Source: Pectinophora gossypiella (taxonomy: Eukaryota; Arthropoda; Insecta; Lepidoptera; Gelechiidae). From it: a stretch of DNA of 64,000 nt. Below the pieces are notes generated by a model. The model had not been told where the DNA came from. It was given only the letters and a program-made list of their open reading frames with translations, and searched no databases. The stretch spans positions 1,488,001 through 1,552,000 of the forward strand of contig NC_065406.1 in the NCBI RefSeq assembly GCF_024362695.1, given 5' to 3'. The translations under genes and the position numbers were made by a program. Positions 33,701 to 45,700 of the stretch are shown piece after piece. The first letter of the stretch is position 1, and each line of letters opens with the position of its first letter.

Positions 33701-36700
33701 GTGCGTATATCTTTCATTCATTAAGGGTAGAACCCCGATACCGACCCCGCCGGCTTGGTCGACGATTTCCCTCGTTCGATTATCGCTATTGACTGCTAGG
33801 GTCGATTAATTCTTTTAGTTAGTTTGCGTCCAACTGGACCTGTTGTCTTAAATTTTGTCTCGGCTGAGAGCCCACAGCGCTCCCCATTTGTCCGGCCAAT
33901 TACTTAACGCTATTTGCGGCAAGTCTACAGTGAGTTTAATAAATTTGATAAAAAATCAATGTGTTATGGTTTCAAAGCGTATGTATATTAGCATTCTTTT
34001 TTTTTCGACGTGACATTATTGTAGATTTGCCGCAGATAGCATTAACTACTTGGCCGGACATATGGGGAGCGCTGAAGGCTCTCACGCGGTACAACGTTTA
34101 AGACAACAGGCCTGAGGGTGCCCAGTTGGGCGCGAACCTCGGTTCAGGGTGTCGTCTGAGAGGAAAAATATTTGAAAGAATTAATCGACCCTAGTGGGTC
34201 CATAGCGATAAGCGCTGATTGAGGGAAATCGTCGACCACGCCGGCGCGTATCGGGGTCCTGAAGTGTTTGGTGTCGCGAGCTGATTGGCTGCCTCTATGG
34301 CTAGAGTAATCAGGTCGTCGGGAATATTAGCATTCGTTACCGTACAGTGCCATCTAATTTTTTTTTGAGGCACGTGGTCTCGAAAGAGTCACATTTCTCA
34401 CTAACCAGCGCTACTTTCAAATCTCATCAACCCTGGGGTTATCATTGAGCCGCCAAAGACCCTTGACATGGCTCATGTAACGATTACGTACGGTCGCGAG
34501 CATTAATATGTATGCACTCTGGTACCATGACACATTAACTTTTTTGACAAATTGAACTGTAAGTCTCACTAAATGTAAATATGTTAGTGCGACAGAGTCC
34601 TAAAGTGGGTACATTATATTGCTCATGACCTGTACTTACATCAGTAAGTAGTTACCGACACTTTCGTGTTCTGCTGCGCCGTGCACAACTTCACCGACGT
34701 CGTGTCCGAGATGCCCAAGGCCATCCTCGGGCGCGTCCCGCTCTCGGAGTTGCGGGCATGTTCATAGATTAAGTAGAAGACCAGAAGACTAATAGCAGTA
34801 TTACCCAAGTTGACTTCACGGAGCTGTACCACATCGCGAGGGAGAGGAACGACGACGCCGGTGAGAAGCTGCGCAACTACGGCATCAGCCTGCAGCTTAA
34901 GGCAGAGATCGTGCGCCGGCGCATCATGGAGAAGGTTTACATTTTCTCTATAGCCTATTAGTCTATTATGTCCCTTCTTCTACCGTGTGGGTTGAGGTGG
35001 ATTACCAATCTCATCAACCCTGGTGTCAGTGTCAGGGTTATTATTGAGGACAAAGGCCCCAGACATGGCCTATGTAACGATGTACTTACTTAAATCAACG
35101 ATTAAATAGTAACATAAACTGCTTATATACCTCCCACTGCTGGGCACAGGCCTCCCCTCAAACAACGGGAGGGGGTATGGAGAATACTCCACCACGCTGC
35201 TCCACTGCGGGTTGGTGGAGGTGTTTTTTACGGCTAATAGCCGGGACCAACGGTTTAACGTGCCCTCTGAAGCACGGAATCTTAATCGAAGATTAAGTAG
35301 TAACCGAGAACAATGGCTTAACAGTAAAAGTTAAGAGAAAATACGAGAGGCGTTTGTTAACCGCGCCTCCGCCGCGCGCAAAAGTATGTACGTCTTGCGT
35401 AGGGAATGCAATCCCGATTCGAGATCGCAAATTCGAGATCCCGAGGGATTGTAAGTGTCAATCCTGAAAGGATAGCTGAAAACGATGAAAACTGCTTGTT
35501 TTTGATAGTGAAATTAATTAAAACAAAATATTTTAGAAAGAAACAAACCTTTATTCTTCAATAAATACCTATTGACTATTATCTATGTATTTGATCTCGA
35601 CGGTTATCGAAAAGTCTGGATAGAGTTCGCACAGAACCGGGATACTTGGAAAGACATGGGGGAGGCCTTTGCTCAGCAGTGGGATCATACAGGCTAATAA
35701 TAATAATAATAAGTACCTATTACTAACTAAATAATAAAGTTTTCTTTGAAAAAAAAAGTGGCTGCAAATAGTTTCTTTATTATGTGTAGTTCTGCCCACC
35801 CCTTCGGGGAATACGGGCGTGAGTTTATGTATGTATGTATGTTTTCTTTGGAAATCAGCGTAATCAAAACAAAAAGTAGAAGGAGATTCGCTCAATACCA
35901 TCAATATCGTCATATTATGCTTCGGGATTGATCTTCGAGACCGGAATCCCGCGTGATCGGGATCTGCATTCCCGAGTCGTACGACTCTCGATATAAATCA
36001 CGCCGCGCGCGCTGCGGGTGCCAATAGTTACCATCCCGTGAGGGCTGCAAAGAAATTGATTTTCAGGATTGCATCGACCACGGCTGGGTCATGACTGGCT
36101 ACCCGGCTACTGGCAACGACTTCGAGAATATAGACAACATGGAAACGCCGCCAAATCGGTAACCTCCGAAGTTTTCCCACTGCGCTATAATATCGGATCC
36201 TTAAAAAGAGTTAGAGGCTAAGTCGCTGACTTAGTCTCCGACCTACGGGTGAATTTACACCTGACTCCGCTCTTCTCCGCCCATCTCCGAGTCAGTGGAA
36301 ACCCGGCCTTAGGCGGACGAGACATTCGTTATGTAAAAAAACGATTCAAAGTGTAACTACGTTACCTACTGAATAAAGATAATTTGAATTTTGACCTAAG
36401 TACGTAACTATAAAGTAGGTATTAGGTTAGCTTTCAGTTAGGTACCTATCAGATCGAACGCTCTCTAGTGAAAGTAGTTTAATGACGCTTATAAAAACTG
36501 GCTCCGCAAGACAGACTTTTGATTTTAAATGAAGGAATAATAAGCTTTCGTAATACTTACTATTGTAATACCTAAAAAAAAAAATATAAAAAAGTTTATT
36601 TAGGTAAAATCTACGACACACATATACATTTACAACATAAAATATACACACATTAAATTAATATTTAGTTGGAAAACATAAAGGTACCTAAAAGATACCT

Positions 36701-39700
36701 GCCTACGTAAAGTTCCATTTCATGTATTGCAATCTATTTTTTTTAAAGTGGTTTGCCGGACAAATGGGGAGCGCTGAGGGCTCTAATCATGTGATGCTTC
36801 GTCGCCACGCCACGCGCGCAATTTTAGAATAAATAATACACAAAATATGTTCGTAAATTGTTCGTTATTTGTTCTATATTGAAAAAAAATGTACTATAGT
36901 AGATTAAGAAATAATAAATAAAATATGTGGCGTTGCGACGAAGCCTACTTCCTACCCACGCCACACTTAATGAGATTTAATAAGGTCTTCTATGGTTCCA
37001 AATACATCATTAAATAAATGTACTGTTATTGTTCGTTGTATTAAACTTATAATTCTAGGAAATAAATAGACAGAACAAGAAAAAATTAAAAAATTAAAAA
37101 TTAGGAGTGGTAACTTTCGATGTATAGTAACTAGCAAAAAAAAAAGAAACTAGCAATACGCACAATGAACGTTTGCATTGAGAGAAACATCAGGCGTTAT
37201 TGGTCAGATTCCATATAAATTAAATAAATTAATGTACTGTTATTGTTAGTTTTATTAAACATACAGTTTCAAGAAATATAGAGAAATAATTAAAAATAAG
37301 GAAAGGATAAAAAAAAGGGCGTTTATCTATTTATATAGTAAATCATATTTTGTTCTCTGCACATCACACAAACAATTAAATTATGTGTACATCCTTTGAT
37401 CTTAAGGCTAACCAAAGTAACGAGTATAAGTAAATAATTCTGAAGATTTTTTACACATAGGGAATTAAACCTATAAAAAATTAACAATTTTTATTTTTAT
37501 TTACGTATTATTAGGAAATCATGTATTTGTTGTTATTATTATTTTCATTATTAATATAAAAAATTATATAATGAAAATAATAATAATAACAAATACATGA
37601 TTTCCTAACGCCTGATGTTTCTCTCAATGCAAACGTTCATTGTGCGTATTGCTAGTTTCTTTTTTTTTGCTAGTTACTATACATCGAAAGTTACCACTCC
37701 TAATTTTTAATTTTTTAATTTTTTCTTGTTCTGTCTATTTATTTCCTAGAATTATAAGTTTAATACAACGAACAATAACAGTACATTTATTTAATGATGT
37801 ATTTGGAACCATAGAAGACCTTATTAAATCTCATTAAGTGTGGCGTGGGTAGGAAGTAGGCTTCGTCGCAACGCCACATATTTTATTTATTATTTCTTAA
37901 TCTACTATAGTACATTTTTTTTCAATATAGAACAAATAACGAACAATTTACGAACATATTTTGTGTATTATTTATTCTAAAATTGCGCGCGTGGCGTGGC
38001 GACGAAGCATCACACCTCTAATCCGGTACCTACAACAATTTAAGACAACTGCCTGAGGTTTGCCCGTTCGGCGCGACTCAGGGCGTTGTCTGAGAGCATT
38101 TTATAAGTTTTTGAAAGAATATATTAATCGACCTTAGTCGAAACGATTTTCCCGGCGGGGTCGGTATCGGGGTTCTGAAGCGTTTGTTGTCGCGAAATTG
38201 AAACCACAGCATAGAATAAGGAATAATTTACTAGGTACATACAGAACGGTAAATCACCGCTCCCCACCAGCAGTTGAGCTAGGTTTACCTCACCCCCCTC
38301 GGACATAGTTTAGACTTGAATCGTATGGCGTCAGACGTGACACACAGATGCGCGTGTACGATAACGTCAATGTGTGATGTCTGTGTAAAACGAGGTTGTT
38401 TGTATGAAGTGTCCGGGGTGTGGCCACAGTATCTCGTAGAAATCTCGTTGTGGAATAATCTACGTTGTAGGTAGGACTAAATCGCGTGTTTACAGTACCC
38501 AAATTATTTGAATATTGTTTGAAATTGAGTTTTCGGCTATCATTCTAAGTAGCTAACGCGCAAAATCCGACTAAACAATTCAAACAAAAATAAAACCACC
38601 GCTGTACATACAACTGATAGGTAACTAAGTAAGAACAGTTATTAACAGTAAAAGTAGTTAGCTTAGGTACCTACTCCTTACAGTGGCGTTTGGTCGATGC
38701 TCTAGTTTGAGCGAAAGTGTTTGCCAATCTCGGAGGCTGTTCTCTAACTAGGTAACTTACCTACTTGTAATATGCTCATAATAATTGTTATCACTTTACC
38801 AACACAGTTATCAGATGTCAAACATGCTAAATAGAATACGGTGCGATGACTTTTAAGGTCATTGGCCATAATATATTATACTTAACTGTGGGTGGGTTAC
38901 CTATTTGGTTTTTTTTCGTCGCGTTGTCTCTTTCGTCGTTTACTAATGCCTTTCCTTACTTGTGCAACTTCGAATTTATATTCAATAATCCTGATGGGAA
39001 ACTGATTAGGAACAGGATATTATTTGTCCGACCAAGTTCTCTGTGTAATTAAAAATTAGATATTAAATCAACCCCTCATTGACTGTTTCATATGTGTTTC
39101 ACACACAGTGAACGTCTTAATGCCTTAAGCCGTACGCGACAAATCAACATAAGGTAAGTATTTACCTAAGTAAGTACGTCCAAAAAACATGGATAGACGG
39201 ATATAATACTTGACGATTCTTTTCGAGATTCTTGGCTTGACCTAAAATTGACAGTATTTACCGCTGACTAAAATACGTAACTAACACAAAACGTCTTAAT
39301 TTTGTACATATACATATAGTTACCTACATACATAAATTCACGCCTATTTCCCGTTGGCGTAGGAAGAGACCACGGAATTCTACTTACTACAACTTAAATA
39401 CTTACCTACTAGGTATACTTAAAATATAGGTAAGTATTCTCACACTCGTAAACCCTAATAGAACGGGCAAAACCACGAAAAATCAGGCGACTTTTTACTT
39501 ACAATGACTTTTCATTGATATGAAATCCGAATATGATGAAACAAAACAATGTCTTCCAGCGTAATAATCCTGAACTCGGACTGGGCGACGTGCAAGCAAC
39601 GAGCACTGAACGTGGCCGTAGACTGGTGCACCGGCAAGCGAGTCCCGGCGGGCTCCGGGCCGCGCGCGCTTCTACACCCAGGCGAGACCGCGCAGCAGAT

Positions 39701-42700
39701 CGACGTAGAGGTACCACAGCTGTTACCATAGCAACGTGGCCATGGACTGGTAAACCGGCAAGTGAGTCCCGGCGGGTCCGGGCCGAGGCACTATACTAGC
39801 TGTTACCATAGCAACGTCGCCGTGGATTGGTGCACCGGCAAGCGAGTCCCGGCGGGCTCCGGACCGCGCGCTCTGCTGCACCCGGGCGAGACCGCACAAC
39901 AGATCGACGTAGAGGTACCACAACTGTTACCATAGCAACGAGGCTGTGGACTGGTGCACCGGCAAGCGAGTCCCGGCGGGCTTCGGGTTGCGCGCTCTAC
40001 TGTACCCGGGCGAGACCGCACAACAGATCGACGTAGAGGTACCACAGCTGTTACCATAGCAACGTGGCCGTGGACTGGTGCACCGACAAGCGAGTCCCGG
40101 CGGGCTCCGAGTCGCGCGCTCTGCTGCACCTGGGCGAGACCGCGCAACAGATCGACATAGAGGTACTACAGCTGTTACCATAGCAACGTGACCGTGGACT
40201 GGTAAACCGACAAGCGAGACCCGGCAAGCCCCGGGCTGAGGTACTATACTAGCTGTTACCATAACAACGTGGCCTCGGATTGGTCCACTGGCAAGTGAGT
40301 CCCGGCCGGCTAAGGGCGCGCGCACAGCTGCAACCGGGCGAGACTGCTCTTTAGGTAAGTACTTACTAGCTGTTACAGCTCTCCTACTTCAACCATGCAG
40401 TGAATACTTTCACCATACGAACCGAGATAGAAAAACAATTCTTCCATATTCAATTGTTAACTATAACTGGGGCAATGGTGTTGGTGAAATGGAGTCATGC
40501 GCCTTCGAGTTAACCGCGTACCTAATTTATTTCAACGAATTCGAATACCTACTGCTTTGTAGAAAATCTAAAATCTATAAAACAAAAAATTGGTTCTCGA
40601 AGTATTCTCAACATCGACTAACAGTAGGTAACAGTTGTGGAACTAGGTCTTGTGACGCCTGTCAATTGTTTCGCTTTCATCACTGACCTACTTTATCTTC
40701 AGGAGAAAGGGGACCTAGATCTCTTCAAAGATACGTACTTACTTAGTTAGGTACATCGTTTTGACTTATTTTACAGAAGCAATTCGTTACAGTTTTGGTC
40801 TAAAAGAAGAAAGTAGAAATCGCTTATCTAAATCAGATTCTGCACAAGTATTTTTCTGACAATTTATCTAGACAGATTATTAGTAGGGTAAGGAGGTTTG
40901 ACGTAATAATTATGTTCAAAATAGGAGCAAAGGATATTTAAATAATTCTTTCAATAATTTTCACAATATTTCGCTGTAAGTAAGTAACAACGGTAAACGC
41001 GCTCGGTCTGCGATTGTTGAAGTTAGGCAACTTACGCAAAGGCCGGTCATAGGATGGGTGACGACAAAAAAAAGTTTTCATCCCGAGCTCCTCCGTGCTT
41101 GGGAAAGCACGTTAAGCCGTTGGTCCCGGCTGCATTAGCAGTCGTTAATAACCACCAATCCGCACGGGGCCCGTGTGGTGGTTTAAGGCCCGATCTCCCT
41201 ATCCATCCATAGGGAAGGCCCGTGCCCCAGCAGTGGGGACGTTAATGGGCTGGTGATGATGAAGTAGATACCTATTTTGATAATAAGTATGTAAATTCAG
41301 CTCACCGGCCGGTCAATGACTAATGTCCTACTCTTGAGTTTGTCGACCACACTCCGTCACGCATGCATGCTAATAGAATGTAACTGTTGAATAACCGACT
41401 GGTTTATGATGACTTACGGGTTGCGGCATAATACCATCAGACACCTACACAATTCATCCTTATAAGAACCTACTTAGGAACGACACGAAGGCAAGTTTAT
41501 GAGTAGGTAGTGATTTCATGCTTTAGGTACTTCAGCTGGCAAGAGGCAAACATACAGGGTGTTACTGACATCGTATACCGAACGGGATGATTCAGACCAT
41601 GATTCTGAGTTAATATAAAGTGGAATATTCCGTCGCAAAATTCATGTATCGTTTTGTGGTTTTTTTTTTTTTCAATTATTTTCAATTCTTGTGATGGAAA
41701 ATTCCACTTACTTAATATTAACTCAGAATAATGATCTGAATCATCCCGCTTAGTATTTGTTACGTTGTCACTTACACCCCGTACAAGTACCTCAAGTAAA
41801 TAGGGTGTTAGTGACTTGGTAACAAATACTGAGGGATGTTCAGACTTCAGACCATGATTCTGAGTTGATAACAATTGGGCAATTAATATTTTTTTTTATG
41901 TTATTTAACTTATTTTCCGTTCCATATTTTTGCGACGGAGAATTCCACTTGAAATCAACTCGGAATCATGGTTTGAATCATCCCTCAAAGTTTTCGTTAC
42001 GATGTCACTAACACTCTGTATATTATTATGATTGGGTAGTTTCCTAGGTCAAAGAAAAATTATGAAATTCTGATTAAGATAAAGACAGGTTTAAAGGTGT
42101 GGGCTATGCCGCACAGAAACTTTCAGCTTTTACTTATAAAATAACGTAGCTCTGCGAACCACTGCCTCTTAGACTAATAGTGATTGCAAGATATTACCAT
42201 TCTGTTGTCTTTAGACCATTATCTTCTGGGCTAGGAATCAATCAATCAATCAGCTAGTCATGGTACGCAACTTAATTTCACGTAACCAATGATTTCTACC
42301 TACTAATCATTCAATCTTACTATGTGTTCTTCTTCTTCTATCGTGTGGGTTGTGAGGTGGAGTACCAACCTCATCAACCCTAGTGTCAGGGTTACTATTG
42401 AGTCGCCAAAGGCCCCTGACATGGCTCATGTAACGACTACTTACTTTCATCAGTAAGTAGTAACCGGGACCAACGGCTTAACGTGCCTTCCGAAGCACGG
42501 ATCATCTTACTTTCGGACAATCTGGTGATCAGCCAGTAATTTCCTAACCAAACTAGGACCCACAAAGTAATTTTTGTGATATGTTCCCACCGGGAATTGA
42601 ACTCGGGACCTTCGGATCGTGAGCCCATCGCTCAACCACTGGACCATGGACGGAAGTCGTTATGTGTTGTTAGTGGGCTCTGTTTTCCGCATTTAGACTC

Positions 42701-45700
42701 TAAGATGGCCCATTATGCATATACTTAATTGTTGACTACGTAAGCCAACCTAACTCCTTCCAGAAGCTCAGAAGCCTCCTGGGGTTTTCACAGGCTTCGC
42801 GGAGCGACCCCATTCCTCGTTGTGTTAATAAATGCTCAATTATAGTTAGACAACTTCTTCACGGAGGCCGCGGCGGAGCTCCGCGCAGCTGCCGGCATTA
42901 CCGCTGTGGAGATCAACACTCAAGAGGATACCATCGGTAAATTATTCATTTATCTATTAGGTTTATTACTACATCCAAGGAGGGACTTTCCAAGCGAAGT
43001 TTCCCAAAATAATACAGATGGAGCTGTAGTTTTCCCTTCGTTTCCTTCTAATTCCAAGGATACCCAGACATAAACATCTTTTATCATTGTTTTTGGGTAT
43101 AAATGATGAAACCCTTTTTATTACACCCAGACACAACACACCTTCCATTTATTATTCTGATCAAAATAAAGTGAAGCAATATAAGTAACTTCATAATTCT
43201 ACACATAATGTGTTCCAAATATCAAGCAACAATTATTTTTATAGGTAAGTATATGCTTTTGCCATTACATTGTATTTTGGAATAATTATGTACCCGAGTC
43301 AACCGAGTAATGAGAAAATACACTTCTCATCAAAAAAATCGAAACACTTCCGTTTTCATTGTTTCTGTCCGAATTTAACACAAAAAAGAATTCATACGAT
43401 GAAAAAAAATACATAAATGTATAGCTGGCAGTTTGGCCATTACAGTAATAAGCGAAAATTCTAAATTCAAAATTAGAATTTCATTTGTTTATCTTATAAA
43501 CGAAATGAATCACTGTTTTGAGACAAATGTGTGTTTAGGGTTGGAGTACATTTAGCGTTTAAAAACTAAAAATTGGCGCCTATCCTTAAACTTTTTGTTT
43601 TTTATTTCAATACTGTGACTTTGGGACGTCTGAAAAAAGGTTTTCTTTCTAAAACGTATGGATACTTCGCCCACAGAAGCCGCCCAAGTTGTGGCATTGC
43701 TGGATTCTGGCCTTAGTCAGCGTGTTGTGGCTGCAAGACTGCATCTAAGCCTGTCATCTGTTCATAGAGTCTATAAACGTTATCGGGAGACTGGTTTGTT
43801 CACGCGCCGTTCAGGATCTGGCAGGAATCGGGTCACTTCTGAGCGAGATGATCGATTTATTGTAACAACTTCTTTAAGAAATCGACGCCTTAACGCTTTT
43901 CAACTGCAGCAGCGGCTTCGTGTTGTACGAAGGGTGGCTGTAAGTGACTCTACAATTAGAAGAAGGTTGAAGGATCGTGGACTGGTACCGCATAAGCCAG
44001 CAAATGGGCCGAAATTAACTGCAGACCATCGAAGAGCGCGCCTTAACTTTGCACGTGAGCACCTAAATTGGTCATACCTACAGTGGAGCAAAGTTCTCTT
44101 TTCTGATGAGTGTAAAATTATGCTGTATGGTAACGACGAAAGGAACAAGGTCTACAGAAGAGACGGAGAACGCTATGCACAATGCTGCATTGAAGAAAAG
44201 GTCAGCTATGGTGGCGGTTCGTGGACGGTTTGGGGAGGAATCAGCGCCGACGGTAAGACAGAGCTTGCTTTCGTGTCTGGGCCACGTCTGCCTGCACTAA
44301 ACTGTCATCGGTACGTCGAAGAGTGTCTCGAGCCTCATGTGATGCCCTATGCACATTTTATTGGCAACGGCTTCATATTCATGCACGACAATGCTAGGGC
44401 TCACACCGCGGGCGTCGTACGAGATTATCTTAACGAAGTCGATATCTCTATTATGGAATGGCCAGCAAGAAGCCCGGACATGAATCCCATTGAACATCTG
44501 TGGGATGAATTAAAGAGACGAATTCGAGCAAGAGATCCTGCCCCAGAAACACTTAGCCAGCTGCAAGATGCAATCCAAGAGGAATGGGACAATATACCAC
44601 AGCATGTGATCGTGACTCTCATCCGATCGATGAAGAACCGTATGGAAGCAGTAATTAGAGCTCGGGGAGGGAATACAAGTTATTAAATAAACGTTTTTAG
44701 CTTTTTTTTTCATTTACGTGTGTTGTTTTATCCATTTCCTTTATACTCCATACGGAATAAAAATGACTCATTTAACAAAATACGAAACCTATGAAAAATT
44801 CATTTAAATTTAGAACATTAACATTAAGATTTGATAAGCTCATATTACTCACTATTAAACGACATTTAACATTTATTCCTAAATGTACACATTTTTCTGA
44901 TAATCCTGACAAAACGTAAACTTGCAAGGTGTTTCGATTTTTTTGATGAGAAGTGTATTTGTATACATACGATAGGTGTCTCTTAAGTCTCTTCTATATC
45001 TAGTATCTTGTATGAACACAGCGCGAAAGCTATAGGTAAGTACTATACAAATAGTTCTACGACTCTTAAGTAATTTTCTACTATCCGTCATTTAAGAACT
45101 CAGGTCTGCTGTAGTGCGAAAACGCGCTTACTTTCAAAGTCATCGACCTTTAAGCATAGAAATAAATAAGAGGGTGTAGCGTAGCTCATATTACTTTTTA
45201 TGGTAAACATAGAGATAAGTTAGCTTTAAGAACTTTTGTAAGTCAGTCACCTAGTAAACGCCTTACAGTGAACACGCACTTATTATTTGCCGCCCTTCTG
45301 AACCACATAATAATATACGTAGTCTCACATCCAGTCAGTATCACCACAATTAGTATAAATCACACTATTTCAGCAAAGTAATGACCATTTCGGCAAAGTG
45401 GTGACACCCGGACGTGTTACTTATACGCGCGCGCATCTACAAAGCATACACCTCCATCGTAATTTACATCAACTGCGTCGCGTGTGCGTATAGACTTTTG
45501 TGAAAAACATTCGCGTTACTAGTGACTCCTGGACTCTATCATCATGCACGGCCAAGCACCATCACAACCACAATGCTCCGCCGCCGCGCAGCCACCTACG
45601 GTCCAGCAACAACCATCCATCTCACCTGAACAGCACGCCATCACCATCAACTCGCGCATTCCTGACTTCTGGCGCACACAACCCAGGCTGTGGTTTCACC

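Noticed and set aside
37640..37837. 65-codon hydrophobic frame
   Set aside because: It is inverted-repeat arm sequence of the foldback element and is not open in the mirrored arm.
39803..40325. Minus-strand frames of 114 and 132 codons across the exon 9 minisatellite
   Set aside because: Repetitive translation of the 124-bp unit on the wrong strand; the frame is kept only by the repeat.
44297..44713. Minus-strand frames opposite the Tc1 transposase
   Set aside because: Antisense shadows of an intact, well-recognised transposase.
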